From NCBI RefSeq assembly GCF_034190915.1, contig NW_026947507.1:26960001-27024000 (forward strand): a DNA stretch of 64,000 nt, in the 5' to 3' direction. Both the position numbers and the translations under genes were made by a program. This stretch comes from Cavia porcellus (taxonomy: Eukaryota > Chordata > Mammalia > Rodentia > Caviidae). Under the pieces are notes generated by a model that ran no database searches, had not been told where the DNA came from, and worked only from the letters and a program-made list of their open reading frames with translations. Positions 11,983-22,332 of the stretch are shown here, one piece after another; position 1 is the stretch's first letter; the number at the start of each line of letters is the position of its first letter.

Positions 11983-12110
11983 AATATACAAAGATTTTGG
12001 GCCGGGGGTTTAGCTCAGGGTCACAGGTACCTGCTTAGGTGCAAGGTCGTGAGTTCAATATCCTGTACCAAAAACAACAACAACAAAAAAAGAAATATAC
12101 AAAGATTTTG
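11983..12110 (+). mobile_element. tRNA-derived (ID-like) SINE with 17-bp target-site duplication
   Basis: The SINE body runs 12000-12093, with an A-box-like TAGCTCAGGGTCA, a B-box-like GAGTTCAATATCC and an A-rich CAACAACAAC tail. It is flanked by the identical 17-bp repeat AATATACAAAGATTTTG at 11983-11999 and 12094-12110, which proves retroposition in this orientation. The body has diverged from the better copy at 29798 and has probably lost its promoter. Confidence 0.93.
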
Positions 12111-14540
12111 AGATTCTTCTTTGATATATTCTACTCACTGCTTTTAACCACATAACTTTGAGTTCTTACATCATTCACCAGAATTATTATTAAACTCATT
12201 TTCTAGCTAAAGTATGAAAGCTCAGCAATTAACTACTTTCCCCTAGATAAAAAGCCAGGAAATGTCAGAAATATGATCATGTCTAAATCTAAAATCAGAG
12301 AGAGACTAATCATGGTTATCCAAGGAAAGTCTGTGAACCTGATTAAGATATGTGTAATTGGCAGCAGCAGTAAGATCACAAAGATGCTCCTCTTACTCAG
12401 AATGATTGAAGAGCTCCAGAGTTAGACAACAGCAAGTCAGGCGATGTACTGCAGGGAAGGAAGCGAGTTTCCAGAAACGAGATGCTATAAGTTCATTGTT
12501 TTTTAGCAATGAACTACACATAGGAATGAAAAATACTTTCTAAGTCAGAAGCAACTTCAGGGCATCTGATTGAGGAACGGTTACAGCCTGAGAAGATAGG
12601 ACATGGGACCAGCGGCTGTCAATAAAGCAAGATCATTTCCAAAGTCAATTTTCCCACTAGAAAGATATTTCTGAGAGAAAAACTTTCAAGCATTCAAGAA
12701 CCTAACTTTGATTGTTTATCTGCGATATGACTTACTGGACAAATATTATTAAAAGATTATTCATACTTTATAGATTGCTTTCTCACTATCACAAGACCAC
12801 ACTGCCTGAACTTTACACACTTTGATTCAACGTAAGTTTGGAGTCATGCTGGTATGGCTTTCACCTTTACTGGAGCTTCTGTGGAACTAATAAGCATTAA
12901 ACTGAAAAAATTAAATGAAGTAGCTTTTTCCTTGAAATGATGAAGCATGCTGCTAAATTTGGTGAGGGCAGGGGAGTCTCTTACAGGAGCACTGGTTGTA
13001 ATATAGGAGTTGGGCAAACCTGAGGCCAGAGCAGTGGCTAAACATATAAAGTCAGTCTTACCAAGCAGGACCCTTGATTTAGAGGACAATTCTCTCATCT
13101 TTGTACATCTTACTACTTCTTTTAAGAGGACTTGGTAATAGTGTCCATCTTACAATGACGGCTTGAGAATTAATTCACAGATAAGCACTAGGAGAATTGC
13201 TTGGAGCTTACAAAGCATGCACAAGAGGTGAACTATGATTCAGCTTTATAAAGTACAAATGTCAAAGCCTGAATACAACAAAACTCATGGCCTTCAATAA
13301 TCCAAGACTGATTTTTGAGAGAAAGTTTGAGATTTTATCTATTTTTCTCTAAGTATTCTTTACATATGTGTAAAACATAAAAGTATAGATACATAGGTAT
13401 CTCTCTACATAAACATTTGTATCTATATAGAATTATCCCAATTTTATTGAGTAGCATCAAAAGTTTCATGAATGGAAATATATTTTTCCTAAACTCAATA
13501 TAATCTTTATTTATAAATAAATTCTACCATCTTAAAATTTTCATAAATTCACTTTTTGCACCAAATACTACAAAACTTTTTTTCTATTTTTTAATCACAA
13601 AAATCTCCAATAGTGTTTGCATTCATCATATCTAATTCCTATCTTCCACTTCTCTCTGAATCCACTCAAACTGGAATTCTTTCATAAAATGCTTAACTTC
13701 CCTTAAGGTAATTAGTGACTTCGATGTGTCTGAGTTCCATGACCAATTCTCACTCACTTTTCTAGATATATGAGCTTTATTTTGCTGTAAGTATTCTGGG
13801 GCTAAATTCTTTAAACTCTGTCTTCCATTTTAGCCACCCCATTTGTCATTACATTGATATTATGGTGTTTACTACAATGTATGCACAGGTATTTTTGAAT
13901 TTACCTCTCAACCTGGCACCTATGCCTGAACTCCATATTCAAATAACCAAGCATCTATTCAGTGAATATAAGCTCTATCCTCTTATTATTGCAGAAAAAC
14001 AGTCAATCAATCAATCAATGTAAGAAATAAAAAACCGGAAATCAGGGATAATCACCCCTTAGCAAATACATACAGTAGCCCCAACCTGGACTTTGTAATT
14101 CCACTCTTATACCCACTTTCAGGTACCGAAATACAGTAGTAAAAATGATTGCCAAAGACTTTGCCCTCTTGAAACACGCATTTCAAAGTCTTATAGAAAC
14201 CATCAGTGCTCTGAAAATAATGTCACAGCACATATAATAATTAGAGGAAGATTTTGAGAAAGTTTTTGATTATGCAGTTTCTTAGAGTATTTGCCACAAT
14301 AAGAAGAAATATAAGAATTAAACTTACAGAGTTATTTCCATTTTTACAGGTGCCTTCCTTATGTAACTTAGACCTGCTACAGATGATAGGACACATCTGA
14401 GTGTATTATTTTTGAGACATTGCTAGAGTTTTCTAAGTGATTATTAAACCTTTGAAAAGATATATTTCAGTATCACCCCTCCACTATTAATCGTAATACA
14501 TTGTGTGGGTTTAAATATTAATATAAATCTAGAATAATGT
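12111..14540 (+). other. ANXA10 intron 1: nothing recognised
   Basis: Intronic sequence, AT-rich with slightly GC-richer patches (12370-12640, 12960-13080). A (TCAA)n mini-tract lies at 14002-14019. No gene or clear repeat was recognised, and the minus-strand frame at 12844-13098 shows no domain. Confidence 0.45.
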
Positions 14541-14634
14541 CTTTTTTGTTGTTGTTTTGGTACCAGGAATCAAATTCTAGACCTTGCAGTTGTCAGACAG
14601 GTGCTAATGCCGCTGAGCTATACACACGGCTCCA
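14541..14634 (-). mobile_element. ID-like SINE, minus strand
   Basis: The + strand shows the T-rich tail (TTTTTTGTTGTTGTTTTGG), then TACCAGGAATCAAATTCTAG (B-box region in reverse) and GCTGAGCTATACACACGGC (A-box region in reverse). The body is complete but diverged. No clean target duplication was identified. Confidence 0.85.
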
Positions 14635-17374
14635 ACTTTAACTTTTAAACTTAAAGTTTTGAAAGTCTTAAAATCCCCCAATAAATAGAAAGATAGTTAA
14701 CTACATTTTTATTTGTCCTAATTAATCAAACCACTTAACAAACTGTACAGGAAGGAAGTCACTAGATTATCATAAATCACAAACTTTTTAAAAAAAATCC
14801 TTTCACTAAATCACAATCTTAACAAATTATGTGTAAGCAGTATGACTCATAGTATTTTAATAATCATGCATTTCTGTAATTAGGTGGAGTGGGAAACACA
14901 GAAAGAAAGGATTCATTTACAGAGTATTAGTCACTGAGTTTTCATTTTGTAGTGCATTTTATAGATAAAAGTCAATATCCAGCCTGTATGTGCCATGGAA
15001 TTCTTCTATCAGAAGAAATTCTTGGTGATAAAGGGTAGCAAAGTCTGGTTTGCCAAACAAGGGAGGTATTATGGGATTTTTTTATAATAAGTTGGAGAAA
15101 TTGGAAGTATTTTGAAGTTCACATTCTCAGCCTTAGCCTCATTCTCTTCTGTGTCATCTGAAATGATTCATGGAATATTGCTTATAGCTTGTGAATGTGA
15201 ATTTCTCATTCAAGGAGTGAAAATTGCCTTTAAGGGCTTCTTTTACCCAGGCTATGTATCACAATCCATAATTATGAATATGTCCTTTTTCGTTTAAATC
15301 ATTCATACATTCTGATAATTTTGTTAGGAAAAAATAAAACAAAAAATAATGACTATAGTAAGATCATGCACAAAATTTGAAACTATTTATACACAAAATA
15401 ATATGTTTCAGTACTTCTATTATGGGTAAAGTGTGAATCAAGATACTCATGACTGGCTTCTCATCTGTATTTTATGAAAGTTTATACTAAAGCAACAGGA
15501 TACTTTAATGTATTATGTTAACCTATCTCTTAATTGAAACATTTGAGTTATTGTAATTTTAAATAAAACCAAACTAAAAACCTGTAGTAGTACTGAGCAA
15601 GTTGGGAATAAAAAAGAAAGTCCTTTAAAGCAGTAAACATATCACTCTAAAAACTATGAACTAATAATTTTTAAAATATGTAAATCATATATTTTATAGA
15701 TAGGTTATTCTCTTGTTGTTGCCGTCACTACAATGACAATCACCTTGAATTATGGGTCAAGTCTTTTGAGATACTGAATGTGTGTACAAGGCTTTCTAGG
15801 CATTCATTTAGCAGCCAGTCCAAAATGTCATTTTTAAAGAATAATTAAGAAAACAGACAAAGCCACTAAACATTTGAGATGCTGGTACCTGGAGGCACAC
15901 GTACCTTCTGTGTACCTTTCATTGCCTAATGAACCAACTGCTGGGTGTTTAATCAAGCGTGCGGCTTATATATAGAAAAGAAAATATGCACGGTGAATGC
16001 AGTAGTCCTTCCACAGTGGAAAAGAGTTCAATCCATTTACCCTCCGTGATAGGGAAGTTAGTGGTTCTGAAATGGGGACTTTTGTGCAGTAAACTTGCAA
16101 CTTATCAGTAAAACTCCTTAGGATCCAGTTCCCCTGTAGTTCTGATATTTCTATGCACCTAATATGAGTATCAGCACGACTGCCCATGAACATGCCGGGT
16201 TTTCCTTTAAGATGTTCAGCATCTTCTAATTTCATGAATTAGTGTAGTTGGTCTTTTTTGTATATGTAATATTGATAGGGAGCAACCAGAATGATTCACA
16301 GATGGAAATGATTTCTAGAAAAATGTTGCGTTAGCTATTAAATAACATTCATCAAAGTCACTGGGTCACATACAATCCATCTGGTAACAATGTGAAAGAA
16401 TAGATGTGTTTGTCCTTTCTAAGCTATAAGGTTCTATTTTCTCCTCCTGAAAGATGCCAGGGTGCAGCTTTAAGAACTAGGTTTCTTTTCTTCCATTCCT
16501 CCTGTCCCCTGTCCCAGTTGTTCTTTCCTTTTGAGCCTTTCTTTCCCTTCCATTTACACTGTATCTATTGTACATTTTGGATTTTATTACTCTTTCAGTT
16601 TCTTATGTAGGTACACACATGTAACTGTATATAAGTATATGTGTGCAAGATAGATAACTATACTACTCATCTCTGTTAGCTCATCAAAAGAACAGTTTGT
16701 GCTGTCATTGTTCGATCAACTTTTATGCCTAGATCTTGTAATCTGATCAATTACGTCTAACATAACAATATGAAATAGATGACCTATTTTTTAAAAAAAC
16801 TAGGTTTCTTTCTTTTCTGATTGTGCACTGATGAGTTATTCAAAGAAAAATTTGTGTACAGTAATTGAAAATTTGGTATAAAAATTAATCATTAATATAG
16901 GAGTAGCAGACTTTTTAGTGTGGTCAAGTAACACTGTAATCAAAAGCATCTGGTTAATTTTTACCACATTAAGTCGCGTTTTTAACTGAGCTGTGTCTCT
17001 TTCTGACATAGACAAGTAGGTAAGATAAGATTTTTTATATGCTTAGCTTTTTTGTGGTGTAGTTTATTCTTCCCTCGTTTCAGTTTGATCTACAAGAGCT
17101 GCTTTTCCTCAGAATGAGATATCAACTATGTACTACAGAGGTGGATTCCCCCATGAGACTTTCAATCATTTCAGTACAGCAGGGTGTGCAACAGGCTACT
17201 TCCACATCGTAATTAATCTATTATTAGCATAATAATTCTGCCAATAATCTTGTTCTCTCTGAAAGTTCCCTTTACAGATTTATTCAACTTAATCTTTGGA
17301 ATACTCTGATCCTCTCCTTTGTGTGATTTGTTCTTTCAAAAAGAGGGAAAAAATTGCTGTTTTTTGTCTTTTGG
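14635..17374 (+). other. ANXA10 intron 1: nothing recognised
   Basis: Intronic sequence with no recognised repeat or gene. Small open frames (15112-15297, 15966-16235, 16404-16610) show no known domain and overlap no splice-consistent exon I can support. Confidence 0.45.
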
Positions 17375-17472
17375 TTTTTATTTCTTTCTTTCTTTCTTTA
17401 TTTATTTATTTTTCACCAGGAATCGAACTCAGGAACTTGCACTTGACAGGCAGGCGCTGTGCTACTGAGCTC
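17375..17472 (-). mobile_element. ID-like SINE, minus strand, with (TTTC)/(TTTA) tail
   Basis: The tail is a tetranucleotide tract (TTTC then TTTA units, 17380-17413). The body follows in reverse: CACCAGGAATCGAACTCAGG, then GACAGGCAGGCGCTGTGCTA and CTGAGCTCTAAATTG. Its microsatellite-like tail shows how a retroposon A-tail can mature into a simple repeat. Confidence 0.85.
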
Positions 17473-17959
17473 TAAATTGTTCAAAAGGAAAAAGGAACAG
17501 GATGAGTGAAAGGGTTAAGGATGGCAGAGAAAAGGGGGGAAATGAAGTCAGTTAATACTATATAGTGTCTCAATTCATTAAAAAGGAAGGCTTGTGCTCA
17601 TATTGATTCGAGAAATTTTTATGCCAATATCTTGTAGTCTGAGGAACTATTTTAAAGATATCAACATGTATTACCCATTGTTATTCTCCCATTACTTTGT
17701 TATGAAATTTTGTTTTATTTTTTTCCATAAAATAAAAACAAGAAGAAGAGCAAAAAGTAGTTGTGAACTATCTGCTTCCTGCTACACGCCATTATGAATC
17801 CCAAGTCCAATTCTATATCCGAATCATCCAATTGTGACCTTTAGAGCACCATTTCATCACATTATTGTCTAAGACTAAATTCAAGCCATTGTAGTAATTT
17901 CTGATTTAACAATGTGTGCTCTTTGGCTTTGTGATGCTAGATTTGCAAGTAAAACTATT
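17473..17959 (+). other. ANXA10 intron 1: nothing recognised
   Basis: AT-rich sequence. The frame at 17594-17797 is without a recognisable domain. Confidence 0.45.
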
Positions 17960-18720
17960 TTTAACATTTTATTTGGAGAATTTTTTAGAAGACATATAAA
18001 AATATTTTAGAATTCCCAGTTAAATTGTCTTCAGTTTTCCCCAATGTTTACATTTTACATAATCATGCCAAAGTCATCAAAACTAGGACATTAGCATATG
18101 CATAGGGCTATTAACTAAATAATAGATCCAATTTAGAATATGCCCAATTTTCTGCATATATTCCTTTGTTTTTCTACCCCAGGAAAAAATCTGGGATCCC
18201 ATGGTCCATTTAGTAGTTAAGTCTCTTAAATGTCCTCTGATCTGTGACAGTTTCTCAAGCTTTGCATTGTATTTTATGACCTTGAGACTCCTGAGGAGTA
18301 CTCATCAATTTTGTGCCAAATACCTTTCAATTTGAGTCAGGCTGATACTTTTCTTTATGATGCTGAGGATCATATGTATGGGAAAAGCATACATATGCAG
18401 TGTGCCCTCTCAAGTCCATCCTGTCAGCAAGTACATGATTCTGCCCCATCTTTCCTGGTGACAGTCACTTAATTACAGTGTATTTAGTTATGCCGGTGTC
18501 ATGCTGAGTTCTCCACTGTGAAGATAGTGTGAGTATCTTTATAGAGAACAAGTATTTATTTGGGACCAAATACTTTCAGAATATCCAATCGTCTTATCAG
18601 TATCTGAAGTACATTTGCTTGTTTGTTCAAATCTAACAGACATAGCTTAAAATTCGCAATGCCATTGCCTGGGGAAAATAATTTTAACATGGTTTTTCTC
18701 AGTTTCAGCCTCACTGTCGT
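17960..18720 (-). mobile_element. L1M (L1M4-like) 3' UTR, antisense
   Basis: The + strand follows the order of an antisense mammalian-wide L1M 3' UTR over about 700 bp: loss-prone ATAGATCCAATTTAGAATATG, TAAGTCTCTTAAATGTCCTC, GTGACAGTTTCTCAAGC, TTTTATGACCTTGAGACTCC, GGTGACAGTCACTTAATTAC and TTCTCCACTGTGAAGATAG. The ordered series of landmarks makes the call strong although individual identity is low. It contains a perfect hairpin at 18371-18397. Confidence 0.75.
18371..18397. repeat. Perfect 10-bp inverted repeat with 7-nt loop
   Basis: CATATGTATG and CATACATATG are exact reverse complements separated by GGAAAAG. The hairpin lies inside the antisense L1M 3' UTR. A chance origin is quite possible. 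Confidence 0.9.
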
Positions 18721-19399
18721 CATTAAAAACTCCACTTTCTAAGATTCCTTAGAATTTTCCAAAGGGAAACCCAAAACCAAGATTGCCAGCAGGTGCTGTC
18801 TCTGCTTAGGACTGTACCCTAAACACTCTGTCCCCTTGCTGTGTCCGCACACAGCTGAAGACAACAGGATGAAAGGGACAGAGTCCCTCCTGCAAGCCCT
18901 TCGGCAAGAACCCCTGATTCTGTTCAGGAGGACTCCACCTCCTCACCCCAGAGGTTCCTCCTTCCCAAACTAGCATCCACTTCATTTCATTCCAGAAGAT
19001 CTCTAACTGATGCTTTTCATTTTACCTTTCTTTTAAAGTGTGGTTTTACTAATAATTTAAAGTCTGTGAGTCCTAGACGTCTTTCCCCTGGATCCTGAAT
19101 AGAATCAAAGGCCTTCTTACATTTTATTTTATGGAAGAGAATTCTGATGCCTATTCATTTCCATTTTAAATAAGTCCATCCGAATGGTGTATTTGAAGTG
19201 GCCTATTTTCATTTAAAGATGTGATTTTTTTTTTTAATTTTCTGAACTTTTAAAAAGTACTTCCTCATTACTACTTTCCTTTCCCTTCTCATCTATCCCA
19301 GGTGTACACACACCTTTTCATGGGGATAGAGGGGACTTACTTAGGGACTGCACAAATTTGTCATGTAAGCAGTTAAGAATGGCTAAAAAACAAAAATTT
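18721..19399 (+). other. ANXA10 intron 1: GC-richer patch, nothing recognised
   Basis: 18780-19000 is noticeably GC-richer than its flanks (CAGCAGGTGCTGTCTCTGC, CCTCCTCACCCCAGAGG) but shows no splice-consistent open exon and no repeat I can name. Confidence 0.4.
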
Positions 19400-19860
19400 T
19401 ATAGTGAATGTATTACTTTTCTGTAACAAATTATGACAAACTGAAGGCTTAAACAAACAAAGTTTATGCTGTTATAACCCTGGAAGTCAAATTTTAAAGT
19501 TAATTTTCATTAGGGCAAAAATGAGGTATCCAACAGGATAGTTTCTTTGTTGAGACTCAAACGCAGACATGGCTTCTTTATCTCTTTCACGGGCCCCCTG
19601 CATTCCCTAGGTGACACTGACTTTCTTCATTTTCCAACCCAGAAACACAGAATCTTGCTTTCATCACTGTTTTGCCCTCTTTTTTTAGTATTCAAATCTC
19701 CCTCCTACCCTCTCCTGTAAAGACACTAGGAGTCACATTTACGGCCACATCAAAAATAAACTATTTCCAGATACTTAACTGTACCCATTTTGCCATGTAA
19801 AGATAACATTCACAGGTTTCAGGGATCAGAAATTACACATCTTGAGCCATGAAAGTAAGT
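19400..19860 (-). mobile_element. Old LTR-like mammalian repeat (MLT-type), antisense
   Basis: It begins with the recognisable clause CTGTAACAAATTATGACAAA followed by GGCTTAAACAAACAAAG. It ends with TTTTGCCATGTAAAGATAAC and CATTCACAGGTTTCAGGGAT. These are the opposite ends of a common ancient mammalian LTR-like repeat in reverse orientation. The family name is tentative. Confidence 0.6.
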
Positions 19861-20582
19861 GACATTTGATGCTTTGTACTTTACTCCAATCACATTAGGA
19901 TTTATAATTTAAAAGGCCAAAGTGATTTTAATTATGACTTCCTGGAAATTGTTTCCCGGAATAGTGAAATTATGTTAGTGAAGACATTCTGAGATCTTAA
20001 TGGTAAAAGACTTGGGCATAAAATTAGATCTCCCATTTTCTCTCTTAAATTCCTTGACATCTAACTAGTAAACTATATGGGCTTCACAGTAGTTAATTTA
20101 GCATTTGGCTCATATTATAAATATATCTGCAGCAATTTGAAAAAGTAATATGACTAAACCTATCTTACTATGACTAACTCTGCCAGTACTGATAAAATAG
20201 GCATGAGTTCAAGAATTTTGTTTTCATTAGATAATATAAACATATTTCCTTTGCAAATAACCCAGATGGAAGTTGAAATGGTATTGTCCTTGAAATTAAG
20301 TTCACAAAAAGCACTTCCCAGTAACTCTGTCTTTAGGGAGACAGAGTCCTTTGCTGAGGCTAAAGGACTGGAAGTAATAAAGATTAATGTCTCTCTTATT
20401 CCTTTAGAACTCTGCTGCCATTAATTAATTCATGGAACAGCCAGCCAGCCCATGCACTTTCTTTGTGTTAGATTATCACATCTTGGCACAGCCCTGTTTC
20501 TTGTACTCCCCAAAAATATTGCCAGCAAAAAGGTGTCCCAATAAATATGTATTTAGGAATATTGAGTTTCTGTGAGTAACTT
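19861..20582 (+). other. ANXA10 intron 1: nothing recognised
   Basis: No repeat or gene recognised. An 84-codon frame (20170-20424) shows no recognisable domain. Confidence 0.45.
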
Positions 20583-20958
20583 GTTATGGCTGATAGACTG
20601 TGTCAACTTGAGAAGTTTAGGAGGTTAACAGAGAGACTCAGCAGGGAACCAGGATCCTTGCTTTGTGAATATCCTCAAGAGAAGCGCAAGGAGATTTTTG
20701 AGTGCTACATCCACCTTGGAAGGGGGGATGGTGGCCTGGGTAAGTATAAGGGAGGAGAAGAGGCTTGTTCTCCCCACCACAACTTTTTGCTTTGACTGAT
20801 TTGGCTGGTTGCTGTCTCTAAGTGTTGCCCCTGTGCCATGCCACTCTGCCTTGGAACCAACTGATTATGCACTGAAACCTCCACAAACAGTGAGCTAACT
20901 AAACCTTTCCTTCCTTCATTTTGGGTGTCTCAACAATGAGAGAAAAGTGAACAAAACA
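20583..20958 (+). mobile_element. MaLR-type solo LTR, + strand
   Basis: It starts TTGTTATGGCTGATAGACTG. It ends with a polyadenylation-like block AACAGTGAGCTAACTAAACC, a TTTCCTTCCTTCATT tract and TCAACAATGAGAGAAAAGTG, as in the 3' half of MaLR LTRs. The middle is GC-richer. The two open frames here (20586-20795 and others) come from LTR sequence. Confidence 0.65.
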
Positions 20959-21021
20959 TAAATTGAAATTAAACATTAGATTCTATGTACTTAAATGCAT
21001 TTTGGCAACCAAGCCAAAAGA

Positions 21022-21022
21022 T

Positions 21023-21071
<49 letters not shown>
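21022..21071. repeat. (CT)n(GT)n compound microsatellite
   Basis: A CT tract of about 20 bp runs directly into a GT tract of about 28 bp, then TCTCTCC. No gene association. Confidence 0.95.
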
Positions 21072-21289
21072 CTCTCCTTTCTCTTTTCTCCCTTCCTTTG
21101 CTCTCCACACACACACTTCTTTCTCTTTGAACTGATATCAATGTAAGAGCAAGTGTTTCTCAAATGTTTCTGCCTATAGGGTCCTTTGCAAAAGAAAATA
21201 TTATTTCTCTCACAAAGATAAATACTTTAGTCATACATTTTATTTTATTTTACATCAATTAAAGCTACAATGGAAAGAGAATTAACCAT

Positions 21290-21480
21290 ACAGTGAAATT
21301 TAGATTTCAGTCTTAGCTTCATGACATAGTACCTATGTGGTTATAAACAACTTACTCAGCCTAATGTGCTCCTTATGAGTGAAATAAGATTAATTATATC
21401 AGTCTCACAAGACTGCTGAGATGATTACCAAGAAAGTTCAGATAAACATGCTTAGAACGTAATCACTCATATGAATAGTA
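21290..21480 (-). mobile_element. MIR SINE, antisense
   Basis: The + strand keeps the order of a reversed MIR: TTCAGTCTTAGCTTCATGAC, CTATGTGGTTATAAACAACT, then TGAGTGAAATAAGATTAATT, TCTCACAAGACTGCTGAGAT and GCTTAGAACGTAATCACTC. This is an ancient, well-diverged copy. Confidence 0.65.
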
Positions 21481-21754
21481 AATTGTGAAATTCACGTGGT
21501 ATACTAAAGGCATCACAGTGAGACATGGATTTATATACTTTATAAGAATTCCTTGATTCTTTAAGCCAACATTATACCTAAAGCAATACATTAGGTGCTT
21601 TGAAAATCAAGGAAAACTAAAAGTAATGCCCTATGGAATTGTAAAACTTAAGAGATAAAAATAAATGTGCAACAAAACAAGTCTACATGTTATACAGATG
21701 CAGAATTAAAAAAATAATATTTGATACAAGCTGAATTTTACATAATAGGGTTTG

Positions 21755-22185
21755 AATTATCAGTTTTTCATTACTGTAACTAAATATAAGAGATTAATGA
21801 TTTAAAGGAGGAAAGTTTGATGTGTGATTGTTTTGAGTCCTGGGCTGGCTCCACGACAGAAGATGGTGGAAGGACCCTGCCAAGGACAGCTGCCAGCTTC
21901 ATGGCACCAGGATCAGGAAGAAAGAGAGCACACACTGCAGGCTTCTCTCTACATTTGCTCCATCCAGGCCTCCACTGCTTGGGTAAGAGGCTCACTTTTG
22001 GGGAAAGTTCCTCTGCTTAACTAGCTAACTCACATGCAAATCATCTCCGGAAAACTCTCAGACAGCACCAGAAGTGTGCCTCCACTGAGGTGTTTCTCCA
22101 TCCAGCAAAGCTGACAATCAAGATGGACCATCAAAAATCTGAACTACTGGATTTGGAATTTTTGGCAGTATACAATTCATGTAGA
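21755..22185 (-). mobile_element. MaLR-type LTR, minus strand
   Basis: The left end reads ATCAGTTTTTCATTACTGTAAC (reverse of the MaLR LTR 3' end), followed by the TTAAAGGAGGAAAG clause, an AGATGGTGGAAGGACC segment and AGGAAGAAAGAGAGC. The arrangement matches the minus-strand LTRs at 36925, 42213 and 46787. The open frames here on both strands are LTR sequence. Confidence 0.6.
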
Positions 22186-22228
22186 TGGAACAAGTGAAGA
22201 AAGAATCTTGTTTTTCATTTCTATATCT

Positions 22229-22332
22229 AAGAATTCAGGGACTGGGGATTTAGCTCAGCGGCGTAAGTGCCTGCCTGGCAAGCGCTAGGTCAAGAGTTCA
22301 ATCCCCCATTCCACCCTCCCAAAAAGAATTCA
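22229..22332 (+). mobile_element. ID-like SINE with 9-bp target-site duplication
   Basis: The body runs 22238-22323: GACTGGGGATTTAGCTCAGC (A-box region), TGCCTGCCTGGCAAGCGC, and AGAGTTCAATCCC (B-box). The tail is very short (CCCAAAAAG). It is flanked by AAGAATTCA at 22229-22237 and 22324-22332. Confidence 0.9.

Noticed and set aside
12000..12065. tRNA gene-like A and B boxes in the SINEs
   Set aside because: The boxes belong to retroposed SINEs with A-rich tails and, at 12000, target duplications; the sequences would not fold as functional tRNAs.
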